Shown: one piece after another, positions 1 to 6,248 of the stretch
How positions within the stretch are numbered: the first letter of the stretch is position 1
How the letters are laid out: each line of letters starts with the position of its first letter
Source of the DNA: CAZNUP01 sp964609775
GTDB taxonomy: Bacteria; Patescibacteriota; Microgenomatia; JAMCZE01
Assembly: GCA_964609775.1 (NCBI GenBank)
Contig: CAZSSJ010000011.1
Location: 1-35,231 of the forward strand
Direction: 5' to 3'
DNA length: 35,231 bases
The notes under the pieces: model-generated
The model's database searches: none
The model's input: only the letters and a program-made list of their open reading frames with translations
Told to the model about the DNA's origin: nothing
Translations under genes and position numbers: made by a program

Positions 1-14
1 CCTTTCTAGACGTA

Positions 15-38
15 TTCTAGCTAGAAGTGTTGCACTTC
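15..38. repeat. Short palindrome and hairpin at the window edge
   Basis: A perfect 12-bp palindrome, TTCTAGCTAGAA, runs into a hairpin with arms GAAGTG and CACTTC and a 3-nt loop. The rest of positions 1-192 holds no reading frame I can support. In most bacteria rpoB would follow rplL on the − strand, but it is not visible here. Confidence 0.4.
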
Positions 39-167
39 GTTTACGAACCTACCCCTTCCTGCTTAAGTGCCGGGTTTTCTTTGGAGCCCATGGACGCCTT
101 TTCTGAGTCTGCTTTATCTTCGCGGTTTCCTTGCCGGAGTATTCGCAGGTTAAAAAAGTAGATGATG

Positions 168-201
168 GCTTCTTAAAAATGCGATCGCATATTTAAGAAG
201 C
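168..201. terminator. 34-bp near-perfect palindrome at a gene end
   Basis: The two halves mirror each other around the core ATGCGATCGCAT, with arms GCTTCTTAAA and TTTAAGAAGC and a single mismatched pair. It overlaps the TAA stop of the PaaX-like gene at 193. Its position at a gene end and its symmetry suggest a transcription end signal for that − strand gene. The GCGATCGC core is also the cyanobacterial HIP1 octamer, which is probably coincidence. Confidence 0.45.
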
Positions 202-813
202 TATGCCAAAGTACTTTCGAAAGAGCTCGTCGTTTTCGATTTCGTCAGCAACGACGAGGCGGACCTCGCCACTGATTCCCAGAAAGGTGCGGAGAAACTC
301 CAGTTGAGGCTCGCAGGGATAGGCGTGAAGGTAGACGCTTTTTTGAAGGGGGTAGAAACCGGCGCCTTTGAGGATGCGCCGAAAACGGTCGCGGGTGATT
401 TTCTTTTGGTCGAAGATGTCATAGAAGACCAGGCGCCATTTGCGGTCCCACTTTGGGGGTTGAGCAATTTTTAAAGATTCAATAGCGTATTTAAGAATTC
501 GGGACTTGCCTTTCTCGGTGATTTTGACTGTCTGGTAGCCATCTTTCTCTTCAGCTTCAATGATTTTTAATTTTTGGAGCCGCCGGATGGTGTTTTGCAG
601 GTAGCGCTTATTAAACATTTTCCACTCATCCCAGTCAGATTTGTCTGGCCGAAAATAACGCAGCAGCCTTACGGTCTCCGGCATTGCTAGGGCAATTGCC
701 AAACCTGCTCCGCTGGCGAGCAGAAGAAGCACCCGGTTAAGTTTTTGGTGCCGCTCGTCCATTTTTTCTTGGGCTTGTTGTTTTAAGAGGAAGGCTATTA
801 AATCTTTTTCCAT
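193..813 (-). CDS. PaaX-like / Cas2-fold regulator, copy A
   Basis: The 206-aa product ends in a domain of the PaaX C-terminal type, which has a Cas2-like ferredoxin fold. The segment WRLVFYDIFDQ followed by FRRILKGAGFYPLQKSVYLH at about residues 127-165 is the family signature. The N-terminal part has a hydrophobic helix (about 27-46) and a winged-helix-like region around residues 65-110. PaaX proteins repress transcription. The Cas2-fold domain alone does not mean a CRISPR function, and there is no array nearby. The gene lies downstream of rplL but has its own promoter (TTGACA, 17 bp, CATAAA, then 9 nt to the ATG). A paralog sits at 7927-8581. The regulator call is an inference; the fold call is fairly sure. 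Confidence 0.7.
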   Translation of the reverse strand: MEKDLIAFLLKQQAQEKMDERHQKLNRVLLLLASGAGLAIALAMPETVRLLRYFRPDKSDWDEWKMFNKRYLQNTIRRLQKLKIIEAEEKDGYQTVKITEKGKSRILKYAIESLKIAQPPKWDRKWRLVFYDIFDQKKITRDRFRRILKGAGFYPLQKSVYLHAYPCEPQLEFLRTFLGISGEVRLVVADEIENDELFRKYFGIAS

Positions 814-822
814 TACTTCTTA

Positions 823-851
823 TTTATGCTATCGCGGAGTTAAGATGTCAA
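823..851 (-). promoter_or_regulatory. Promoter of PaaX-like copy A
   Basis: TTGACA (846-851) is followed after 17 bp by CATAAA (823-828), and the ATG is 9 nt further on. There is no Shine-Dalgarno sequence, so a near-leaderless transcript is expected. Confidence 0.6.
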
Positions 852-890
852 GGAGTGAAGTCTTATTTTACTGCTCGCAGAAACCTGAGT

Positions 891-920
891 TTTGTAATGA
901 GTTCTTTTGTAATGAGTTCT
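891..920. repeat. Perfect tandem duplication of a 15-mer
   Basis: TTTGTAATGAGTTCT occurs twice head to tail with no mismatch and directly abuts the 94-bp repeat that starts at 921. Confidence 0.85.
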
Positions 921-1015
921 TAGGAGCTTGCTCCCAAGGATGAATGCGAACGGAAAAGACGGCCTTTGTATCCCCGATGATACTCCGCACGAGAGTAGCG
1001 GAGAGGACGTCATTT
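921..1015. repeat. 94-bp dispersed repeat, copy 1
   Basis: Nearly identical to 34954-35047, in the same orientation. Only about four changes separate them, including two single-base indels. It contains two hairpins: GGAG/CTCC near its left end and CTCCGC/GCGGAG near its right end. Its right edge supplies the TGA stop of rplL (1010-1012), so the repeat abuts the very end of an essential ribosomal gene. Confidence 0.85.
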
Positions 1016-1405
1016 TAGTTCCACCTTTGCTCCAGCACTCTCAAGTTTCTTTTTAGCTTCCTCCGCTGTCGCCTTATTCACACCCGTCAGAACCTCTTTG
1101 GGTGCGGATTCGACGAGGGCTTTGGCTTCGGCGAGACCGAGGGTCGGAACTACTTCGCGGACGGCTTTGATGACGCCGATTTTGTTGTCACCGACAGCCG
1201 TCAAAACGACGTTGAAGGTAGTTTGTTCCGGGGCATCAGCTCCCTCCTCCGCTCCGCTTTGCGAAGCTCCGGCGGGCGCAGTCGCAGCTACTGGCATTGC
1301 GGAAACGCCGAATTTTTCCTCGAGAGCTTTGACGAGTTCGGAAAGCTCCAAAACGCTCAAGTTAGAAATGGCTTCGATGATTTCGTCTTTAGTTTGTTTT
1401 GCCAT
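1010..1405 (-). CDS. rplL: 50S ribosomal protein L7/L12
   Basis: L7/L12 forms the flexible stalk of the large subunit that recruits translation GTPases. The product has 131 residues, slightly longer than usual. It has the N-terminal dimerisation helix region, an Ala/Gly-rich hinge, and the conserved C-terminal domain with the EAKALVESAPKEV core ending in VELK. I place the start at the ATG at 1405, because GGGGGG lies about 7 nt upstream; the in-frame GTG at 1414 overlaps that ribosome binding site. It is the last gene of the rplJL unit, 140 bp after rplJ, across a spacer of TTCGAA-type repeats. Identification is secure. Confidence 0.97.
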   Translation of the reverse strand: MAKQTKDEIIEAISNLSVLELSELVKALEEKFGVSAMPVAATAPAGASQSGAEEGADAPEQTTFNVVLTAVGDNKIGVIKAVREVVPTLGLAEAKALVESAPKEVLTGVNKATAEEAKKKLESAGAKVELK

Positions 1406-1425
1406 AATTTTCACCCCCCGTGAGA

Positions 1426-1545
1426 AATCCGAAATTCTAAATTCGAAATTCGAAACAAATCTAAAATTCTAAGAACAAATTCTTTAAACAAAAGTTGTTT
1501 TGGATTTTGGAAATTGTTTCGGTTTTCGATATTCGAGTTTCGAAT
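1426..1545. repeat. Degenerate AATTCGAAA-type spacer tract
   Basis: The spacer between rplJ and rplL consists largely of variants of AAATTCGAAATTC, in direct and inverted form. It is self-complementary enough to fold when transcribed, and holds no gene. Confidence 0.6.
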
Positions 1546-2052
1546 TTATCTTTTGATTTGACTTAGCACGTATACTAATTTATTCAGGTTTCCGTTTAAA
1601 GTGTAGAGCAGACCATACATGGGGCTGGAAAGTCTGGAAACGACCTGGGTGCGAAGGACGTCTTGGCCGGGGAGTTTGGCGATTTGGCCAACTTCAGAAT
1701 CGGAGTATTTTTTACCGCTAATAAAACCAAATTTGACGACCGGAAGATTGAGAGCCTTGATGGTTTTGTAGAGCTCTTTTAGGGGGGCGAAGTCGTCGCT
1801 GTAGGACAGAAGGACGGCGGAAGGGCCGGATAGGGGGTTAGAGGATAGGGCAAAGGGGCCAGAGTCGGTCGCAATTTGCAGGAGGCGATTTTTGACGACA
1901 ATGAATTCGCCATCAACTTTCTTGACGGCGTGGTGCAGTTCCTCGGCTTGTTTGTGCGTCAGGCCGCGATAGTCGGCCACAACCAGAGATTTGGCCTTTT
2001 GGACCTTTTCTTTAAGGTTTTCAACGGTTTGGATGTTTTTTTGCTTAGGCAT
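1546..2052 (-). CDS. rplJ: 50S ribosomal protein L10
   Basis: L10 anchors the L7/L12 stalk to 23S rRNA, and in many bacteria it represses its own operon. The product has 168 residues from the ATG at 2052. It shows the L10 N-terminal signature (AKSLVVADYRGLTHKQ) and the KNRLLQIA block, then a C-terminal helix that binds L7/L12. An in-frame ATG at 2085 is rejected, because a hairpin leader lies between it and the conserved part. Residues LSSNPLS come from a short repeat (1829-1850) whose word also occurs inside the superoxide dismutase gene. Regulation is probably by the L10 leader upstream. Confidence 0.95.
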   Translation of the reverse strand: MPKQKNIQTVENLKEKVQKAKSLVVADYRGLTHKQAEELHHAVKKVDGEFIVVKNRLLQIATDSGPFALSSNPLSGPSAVLLSYSDDFAPLKELYKTIKALNLPVVKFGFISGKKYSDSEVGQIAKLPGQDVLRTQVVSRLSSPMYGLLYTLNGNLNKLVYVLSQIKR

Positions 2053-2206
2053 TAAAAAATTCTCGTTGCCGAGAATTTGGTTCATGGCTTATCGTTCATG
2101 GTTCATGGCAAAAAATTTCCGATGAATGTTAAGCGATTAGCAATGAACTTTTTCCTCGGTAGGATTTCTATCCTTTTTGGAAGACCTACTTTCTACGGAA
2201 TATGAT
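2053..2206 (-). promoter_or_regulatory. L10-type leader with hairpin at the rplJ start
   Basis: The leader expected from the promoter at 2213-2241 folds into a stem made by GTAGG and CCTAC (2154-2189). That stem encloses a small AGGAT/ATCCT hairpin and is followed by CCGAGG, an arrangement I recall from ribosomal L10 leaders. A second hairpin of nine perfect pairs with a GCAA tetraloop (2057-2078) is followed by T residues and ends next to the rplJ ATG. It could attenuate transcription or block ribosomes when L10 is in excess. Confidence 0.65.
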
Positions 2207-2212
2207 ATCGAT

Positions 2213-2241
2213 ATTCTACCAATGATCCTGAATTTAATCAA
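2213..2241 (-). promoter_or_regulatory. Promoter of rplJ-rplL
   Basis: TTGATT (2236-2241), a 17-bp spacer and TAGAAT (2213-2218). Unlike most promoters here it is followed by a leader of about 150 nt, consistent with leader-based control. Confidence 0.65.
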
Positions 2242-2281
2242 GAACTGAGAATGGATTGCCTCCATTGGCGATCTTCTTTTC

Positions 2282-2401
2282 TCATGGCTTTTGCATATGC
2301 CTCGAAGTCTTTTTTGAAAACTCTTTTGGAAGACAATTGAACTGTGCAGGCGTACCCCTTTTTCCGTCGTAGAAGATTACATCATTTTCATCTAGGTTCA
2401 T
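2282..2401 (-). CDS. Small leaderless ORF, possible -1 frameshift
   Basis: A 39-codon reading frame starts with MNLDENDVIFYDGKRG and has a consensus promoter exactly 6 nt before its ATG, like many genes in this window. At 2309-2315 it contains A AAA AAG in the zero frame, the slippery heptamer used by dnaX. Slipping back one base would give a 54-aa product ending RKEDRQWRQSILSS, with its stop at 2238. The extended product reads like a protein: charged, with no early stop. It lies between rplA and rplJ. Alternatives are a recent frameshift mutation, a sequencing error in the A6 run, or a leader peptide. No family recognised. Confidence 0.5.
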   Translation of the reverse strand: MNLDENDVIFYDGKRGTPAQFNCLPKEFSKKTSRHMQKP

Positions 2402-2407
2402 GGTTTC

Positions 2408-2436
2408 ATTTTATCTCTGCGGGTCGGTATTGTCAA
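2408..2436 (-). promoter_or_regulatory. Strong promoter of the small ORF before rplJ
   Basis: A perfect TTGACA (2431-2436), a 17-bp spacer and TAAAAT (2408-2413), with the ATG 6 nt downstream. It lies just past the 3' end of rplA. Confidence 0.75.
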
Positions 2437-2448
2437 GACAGCCCAGAA

Positions 2449-3243
2449 CTACACTTGGAGGCGGATGCTGGGGCCCATGGTGGCCTTCAGGAAAGCGCTT
2501 TTGACTTTGTCTTTGCCGATGGATTTAATTAAAGCCTGATAGTTTTCTTCAAGCTTATTGTCATCAAAGCTGACCTTGCCAATGACGGCATGAATGATGG
2601 GGAAGTCGGTTTGAGTTTTCCAAGAGACACTCGATTGGAGGATTTTCACTAATTGGGACGGGTTGTCACTAATTGTATTTGTCTTGGGGTTTGGCATTAG
2701 ACCTCGCGGACCTAATATTTTTGCTACTTTGGCCAGTTTGGGCATCATGTCCGGAGAAGCCACCAGAATGTCAAAGTCAATCTTCGGTGAAACGATTAGA
2801 CGGTTAATCAGTTCATCACTAGCCGTGGCGATGGTGATCTGTTTTCCGGTCCCGTGGGGCAGGGCAACGGTTCCACGGAGGCCTTTATCAGAGACATTTA
2901 AGTGGAGCTCGACAGAGCCGTCGAAATGGCTGTAGCTCGTTTTTTTGACCAGGGAAATAGCCTCCGCTAAGGAATAGGTTTTGGATTTGTCGACCAGGCT
3001 GACGGCGGCAATGTAGTTTTTGCCTTTGGGAAAGGTGTATTTATTGTCGACTTTGGCTTTTTTCTTTACTTTCTGGCCCGGTAAATCAGTAGGCGCTTCC
3101 TTACCGGTTACTGATTCACTGGTTAACTGATTAACTGTTTTACTTGTCCGGGCTTTCTTCTGCTCACGTTTAGCCTCCGCTTTTTTGCGAGCGGCTTCCT
3201 CGGTTTCAGTGTCTCCCATGATGACGGTTTTAATCTTGCCCAC
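2449..3243 (-). CDS. rplA: 50S ribosomal protein L1, extended N-terminus
   Basis: L1 forms the mobile stalk that handles exiting tRNA. The product has 264 residues, about 30 more than usual. The core is typical: KGKNYIAAVSLVDKSKTYSL start region, then GLRGTVALPHGTGK and KILGPRGLMPNPKTNT. It is preceded by a Lys/Glu/Ala-rich extension of about 60 residues beginning GKIKTVIMGD. I recall such an extension in Microgenomates L1 and use it as taxonomic support. The start is GTG at 3243; ATG at 3219 is the alternative. No ribosome binding site is evident. It lies 68 bp downstream of rplK, across a GAGATTTGA repeat tract. Confidence 0.95.
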   Translation of the reverse strand: MGKIKTVIMGDTETEEAARKKAEAKREQKKARTSKTVNQLTSESVTGKEAPTDLPGQKVKKKAKVDNKYTFPKGKNYIAAVSLVDKSKTYSLAEAISLVKKTSYSHFDGSVELHLNVSDKGLRGTVALPHGTGKQITIATASDELINRLIVSPKIDFDILVASPDMMPKLAKVAKILGPRGLMPNPKTNTISDNPSQLVKILQSSVSWKTQTDFPIIHAVIGKVSFDDNKLEENYQALIKSIGKDKVKSAFLKATMGPSIRLQV

Positions 3244-3311
3244 TACGGAAATGAGATTTGAGATTTGAGAAGGGAGAATGAAATCTCACTTCTCACTTAT
3301 CCCTTCTCACT
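3244..3311. repeat. GAGATTTGA / CTTCTCACTT spacer tract
   Basis: The rplK-rplA spacer is built from short direct repeats (GAGATTTGA twice, CTTCTCACTT-like words three times). The GAGATTTGA word recurs inside the coding sequence of superoxide dismutase (14353-14386). Confidence 0.65.
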
Positions 3312-3737
3312 TCATTCAATTTTGACTCCCATGCTCCTGGCTGTGCCGGCAACGATCTTACTGGAGGCTTCGACGTCGCCATTAGCGTTTAAATCGGGCA
3401 TTTTCATTTCAGCAATTTTTTTAACCTGGTCTTTTTTTAAAGTTCCGGCGGTTTCGCGGCCGGCCTTGCCACTTCCCTTGGTCAGGGCAAGCTCTTTCTT
3501 GATCAGTTCTGAGACTGGGGGGAGCTTGGTGATGAAAGCGAAGGTGCGGTCCTCAAAGATGGTGATGACGGCCGGGATGACCTGGCCTTTTTGGTCTTTG
3601 GTTTTGTCGTTGTAGGCCCGGACGAAGTCCATGATCGGGATGCCCTGAGGACCAAGGGCGGTGCCGACGGGCGGGGCGGGAGTGGCCTCGCCGGCGGGAA
3701 GATTGATTTTGATGACGGTTTTAATTTTTTTAGCCAT
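3312..3737 (-). CDS. rplK: 50S ribosomal protein L11
   Basis: L11 binds the GTPase-associated centre of 23S rRNA. The product has 141 residues, the usual length. It carries the proline-rich N-terminal signature ATPAPPVGTALGPQGI and the C-terminal RNA-binding domain ending in VAGTARSMGVKIE. It starts with MAKKIKTVIK at an ATG. The upstream region holds GTTCATGG-type repeats and only a poor promoter candidate. In the standard order it should directly follow nusG, but a +-strand gene has been placed between them. Confidence 0.97.
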   Translation of the reverse strand: MAKKIKTVIKINLPAGEATPAPPVGTALGPQGIPIMDFVRAYNDKTKDQKGQVIPAVITIFEDRTFAFITKLPPVSELIKKELALTKGSGKAGRETAGTLKKDQVKKIAEMKMPDLNANGDVEASSKIVAGTARSMGVKIE

Positions 3738-3830
3738 TCGGGCTTATGGCTTATCGTTCATGGTTCATCGCAAACTTCGTCTACGATGAACGATTGGCGA
3801 TACGCGATGTTCGATTCGGTGTGAGGCGGC
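3738..3830. repeat. GTTCATGG / CGATGAAC spacer repeats
   Basis: Short repeats such as CTTATCGTTCATGGTTCAT upstream of rplK also appear at 2085-2150 upstream of rplJ, so two ribosomal gene starts share the same tract. Confidence 0.6.
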
Positions 3831-3985
3831 CGGAGAAAGACAAATCAATCCGAAGACGATTGTTGATTTTCAGCGGCTTTAGCCTCCCAATTTGTCATTG
3901 GTGGTACCAAGTATAGCACAAGGGGTGCTTTTTGAAAAGGAATCTTAATTGAGCAGTGTGTGAATATAGGAGTAATGGCAATAGC

Positions 3986-3994
3986 TGATATAAT
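3986..3994 (+). promoter_or_regulatory. Extended -10 of the 4003 gene
   Basis: TGATATAAT is a TGnTATAAT extended -10 box ending 8 nt before the ATG at 4003. No convincing -35 is needed for this promoter type. Confidence 0.6.
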
Positions 3995-4002
3995 TCACGA
4001 CT

Positions 4003-4626
4003 ATGGCGAGATATGAACGAATTGATCAGATCCCCAAACACTATGGGAATTTATGGGAACAAAATGGATTAAAGGGATTGGATACTGGAGACCCTGAGGG
4101 CAGAAGACAATTGACTAGTTTGTGTGCCAAAATGAGCAGATGGTCATACTCTGGTCTGACTGATCCAATCCCTGACGTTCAGCTTGGAGATGTGTATGGA
4201 GCGTTGAACAGTTTACCAACAAAGGCACGGAGATTATTTGGAAGATATTGGTCGGGGTCGCAAACTGAGATTGCCGAGGCGTTGATTCAAAGCGGATTGG
4301 ATGGGTTTGTTGTTGTTTATATCAGTTTTCATTATCTTCAAGAAAACTGCAGGGTTTATAGTGCAGATGGGGATTTGACAAAGAGGCATAGACGTTCGGC
4401 TCGTCCAGATTTGGGCACTGCTCCAGAATTTTTGCCCTGGAAAGAGTATCGTATCGAGAAAGGTGATGCACGATATGTTGGAGTGTCTCAAGGTGAATTG
4501 TCTCCTCCGGGGGCTCCTCGTGATGTTCAGGACGCAAGGCGGCAGCCGGATGCGGGTCGCAAGAGTATGGAAGTTGGGGGGACGAAGAAGACGAAGAAAG
4601 GGTTTAAGCTTCCAAAATTAGGATGA
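4003..4626 (+). CDS. Unknown 207-aa protein inserted in the ribosomal block
   Basis: I do not recognise this family. The product is soluble, with no signal peptide or membrane segment. Its middle is rich in aromatic and charged residues, and its C-terminal tail is Lys/Gly-rich and probably disordered (KKTKKGFKLPKLG). It stands on the + strand between nusG and rplK, which are both on the − strand and normally adjacent. Its stop lies 2 bp from the end of nusG, tail to tail. The promoter is an extended -10 giving a near-leaderless start. The placement suggests later insertion into the block. Confidence 0.75.
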   Translation: MARYERIDQIPKHYGNLWEQNGLKGLDTGDPEGRRQLTSLCAKMSRWSYSGLTDPIPDVQLGDVYGALNSLPTKARRLFGRYWSGSQTEIAEALIQSGLDGFVVVYISFHYLQENCRVYSADGDLTKRHRRSARPDLGTAPEFLPWKEYRIEKGDARYVGVSQGELSPPGAPRDVQDARRQPDAGRKSMEVGGTKKTKKGFKLPKLG

Positions 4627-4628
4627 AT

Positions 4629-5216
4629 TTAGAGTTTGGAGACCTGTAGGAAATCAAGCTCAACCGGCGTTTCTCGGCCGAAGATGGAGACGAGGACTTT
4701 GACCTTGCCTTTGGCGTCGTCAATGGAATCAACCGTGCCCAGAAAATCGGCAAACGGGCCGTCGATGATTTTGACAGCCTCGCCTTTGGTGAAGGCAGCC
4801 TTGAACTTGGGCGCCGAGAGTTGACTGAACTTCATGATCGCGTCAACTTCTTTTTCGGAAAGGGCGGTGGGGCGGTTGCCCAGGCCAACGAAGGCGGTGA
4901 CACCGGGAGTGGTGCGGACGACGAGCCAGGAGTCGTCGTCCAGGATCATGCGGACGAGGATGTAGCCCGGGAAAATCTTTTCCTTGACTTCTTCTTTCTT
5001 GCCACGCTTGACGGTGACGATGTCCCGAGTGGGAACGAGGAGGTCAAAGACTCGGCCGGTGACGTGCATGGCGTCAACGCGTTGACGGATGGCGGCCGCG
5101 ACCTTATTTTCGTGCCCGGAATAAGTGTGGAGAACGTACCACTTGGCGTTTTCAGGAACTGGTTGCTGGGCGGGTTGTTCGGGTGCTGGGTTTGGCTGTT
5201 GAGTTTGATCCTCCAT
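4629..5216 (-). CDS. nusG: Transcription antitermination factor NusG
   Basis: NusG binds RNA polymerase, favours processive elongation and links it to ribosomes or Rho. The product has 195 residues. A Pro/Gln-rich N-terminal tail of about 24 residues is followed by the NGN domain (KWYVLHTYSGHENKVAAAI, then FPGYILVRM and VRTTPGVTAFVG) and the C-terminal KOW domain (GEAVKIIDGPFADFLGTV). The tail is unusual and appears disordered. The gene lies downstream of secE across an AT-rich repeat spacer (5217-5312) and is convergent with the inserted +-strand gene. Confidence 0.97.
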   Translation of the reverse strand: MEDQTQQPNPAPEQPAQQPVPENAKWYVLHTYSGHENKVAAAIRQRVDAMHVTGRVFDLLVPTRDIVTVKRGKKEEVKEKIFPGYILVRMILDDDSWLVVRTTPGVTAFVGLGNRPTALSEKEVDAIMKFSQLSAPKFKAAFTKGEAVKIIDGPFADFLGTVDSIDDAKGKVKVLVSIFGRETPVELDFLQVSKL

Positions 5217-5312
5217 AGTAATATCAAATATTAAAAATACAGAGCAAATATCAAATATTTAAGTTTTTGATATGTATATTTGATCTTTGAGATTTGATTT
5301 TTGAGATCTGAC
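5217..5312. repeat. ATATCAAATATT-type AT-rich spacer
   Basis: The secE-nusG spacer consists of variants of AATATCAAATATT and GATTTGATTTTTGAG in direct and inverted order. No gene. Confidence 0.55.
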
Positions 5313-5546
5313 TTATCTTTTACTAAGAACTATTTCGATTGCTTTAGCAAAGACGTAGTCGAGGCTGCCCAGATAGACGCCGACGAGGGCGGAGACAGCG
5401 ATGACGACGAGAGTCAGCTTGACGACCTGATCGCGCGATGGCCAGGAGACTTTGGAAAGCTCAGTTTTGACCTCAGTTAGGAACTGAATTGGACTTTTGC
5501 CAAAGTCGGGCCGGGTGAACTGAAAATTTTCGCCGAATTCGGGCAT
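5313..5546 (-). CDS. secE: Preprotein translocase subunit SecE
   Basis: SecE stabilises SecY in the membrane channel. The 77-aa product has the short-form architecture: an amphipathic region with the conserved FLTEVKTELSKVSWPSRDQV motif (about residues 23-42), then one transmembrane helix (LTLVVIAVSALVGVYLGSL). It precedes nusG, as in most bacteria. Its promoter ends 6 nt before the ATG, so the mRNA is probably leaderless. Confidence 0.95.
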   Translation of the reverse strand: MPEFGENFQFTRPDFGKSPIQFLTEVKTELSKVSWPSRDQVVKLTLVVIAVSALVGVYLGSLDYVFAKAIEIVLSKR

Positions 5547-5552
5547 GAGTTA

Positions 5553-5581
5553 AGTATCCAGTATTTGGAATTAAGTATCAA
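5553..5581 (-). promoter_or_regulatory. Leaderless promoter of secE-nusG
   Basis: TTGATA (5576-5581), a 17-bp spacer and GATACT (5553-5558), followed by 6 nt and the ATG. The -10 and -35 regions share the word AAGTATC, so the promoter is itself part of a short repeat. Confidence 0.65.
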
Positions 5582-5600
5582 GGTTCCTTGAGACTTCTGC

Positions 5601-5632
5601 CAAAAAATTACAGTCCTTTCCCGGACTGTCAA
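5601..5632 (-). terminator. Hairpin with T-tract before secE
   Basis: On the − strand, ACAGTCC and GGACTGT form a 7-bp stem with a 6-nt loop, followed by AATTTTTT. It would end transcripts of the gene at 5673-6194. TTGACA overlaps it at 5627-5632, so it might instead be part of a second secE promoter. Confidence 0.6.
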
Positions 5633-5672
5633 GAGGGAGTATAACATTTATTGACCGCTTTGTAAAGATTCG

Positions 5673-6194
5673 TTATTGAGGTTTTTGGGGGTTGTAGGGA
5701 TTCTTAACAGATCGATTGTAACTTTTTACTTCATTTGTAATGGACCGCCACCACCCTTCTTGACATGTCTTTTGATCTACTATTATGCCATTTTCGACCC
5801 AGATTGTTTCCTGTCCAGGAAGAATTATGGCGCAAGCATCTGGAAAGGGTTGCTGACGAAGATTATTACCGCGTAGATCTGGGTGGTTTTTCGGATCGAG
5901 AGGATTGCTCCGTTCTGCTGTTGGAGCCTGAGGGGTGGGTGGTTCTGCTGGTGATAGGCGTCTGGAACTAGTCGGAGTCGCTGGGCTGGGGGGGGTTTCT
6001 TCCCGTTGAAGGGGGGTTAAACCTGGTGACGGGATGTTTGCGGGAGTGCCGGTATTGCGTTGAGCTAAAAAGTCCTGGGCCTGTTGCAGCATTCTGTCTC
6101 TGTAGGATACACCGCCGACAATGACTAGAGCCACAATGGCTATCCTCTTCTTGTGTTGCCACAAGGTGCTGATTATATCCACGACACGCTCCAC
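5673..6194 (-). CDS. Membrane-anchored proline-rich protein, unknown
   Basis: The 173-aa product begins with a cytoplasmic stub and one transmembrane helix (about residues 16-29, RIAIVALVIVGGVSY). A long Pro/Thr/Ser-rich linker follows (about 50-95), then a small C-terminal domain with three cysteines (DACAIILPG, QKTCQEGWW). The architecture suggests a domain held away from the membrane on a flexible stalk. The start is a GTG with a TATAAT box 7 nt upstream. It is a single gene upstream of secE with a terminator between them. No family recognised. Confidence 0.7.
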   Translation of the reverse strand: MERVVDIISTLWQHKKRIAIVALVIVGGVSYRDRMLQQAQDFLAQRNTGTPANIPSPGLTPLQREETPPSPATPTSSRRLSPAEPPTPQAPTAERSNPLDPKNHPDLRGNNLRQQPFPDACAIILPGQETIWVENGIIVDQKTCQEGWWRSITNEVKSYNRSVKNPYNPQKPQ

Positions 6195-6201
6195 AGTTTT
6201 A

Positions 6202-6229
6202 ATTATAGTCCTATAGTCAAGAAGCGCAA
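6202..6229 (-). promoter_or_regulatory. Leaderless promoter of the 5673-6194 gene
   Basis: TTGCGC (6224-6229), 16 bp, TATAAT (6202-6207), then 7 nt to the GTG start. Confidence 0.55.
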
Positions 6230-6248
6230 GAGGGTATTTGGAAGTTGG

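Noticed and set aside
193..813. CRISPR Cas2 nuclease
   Set aside because: The domain has a Cas2 fold but is joined to a winged-helix region as in PaaX. No cas1, other cas genes or repeat-spacer array are visible.
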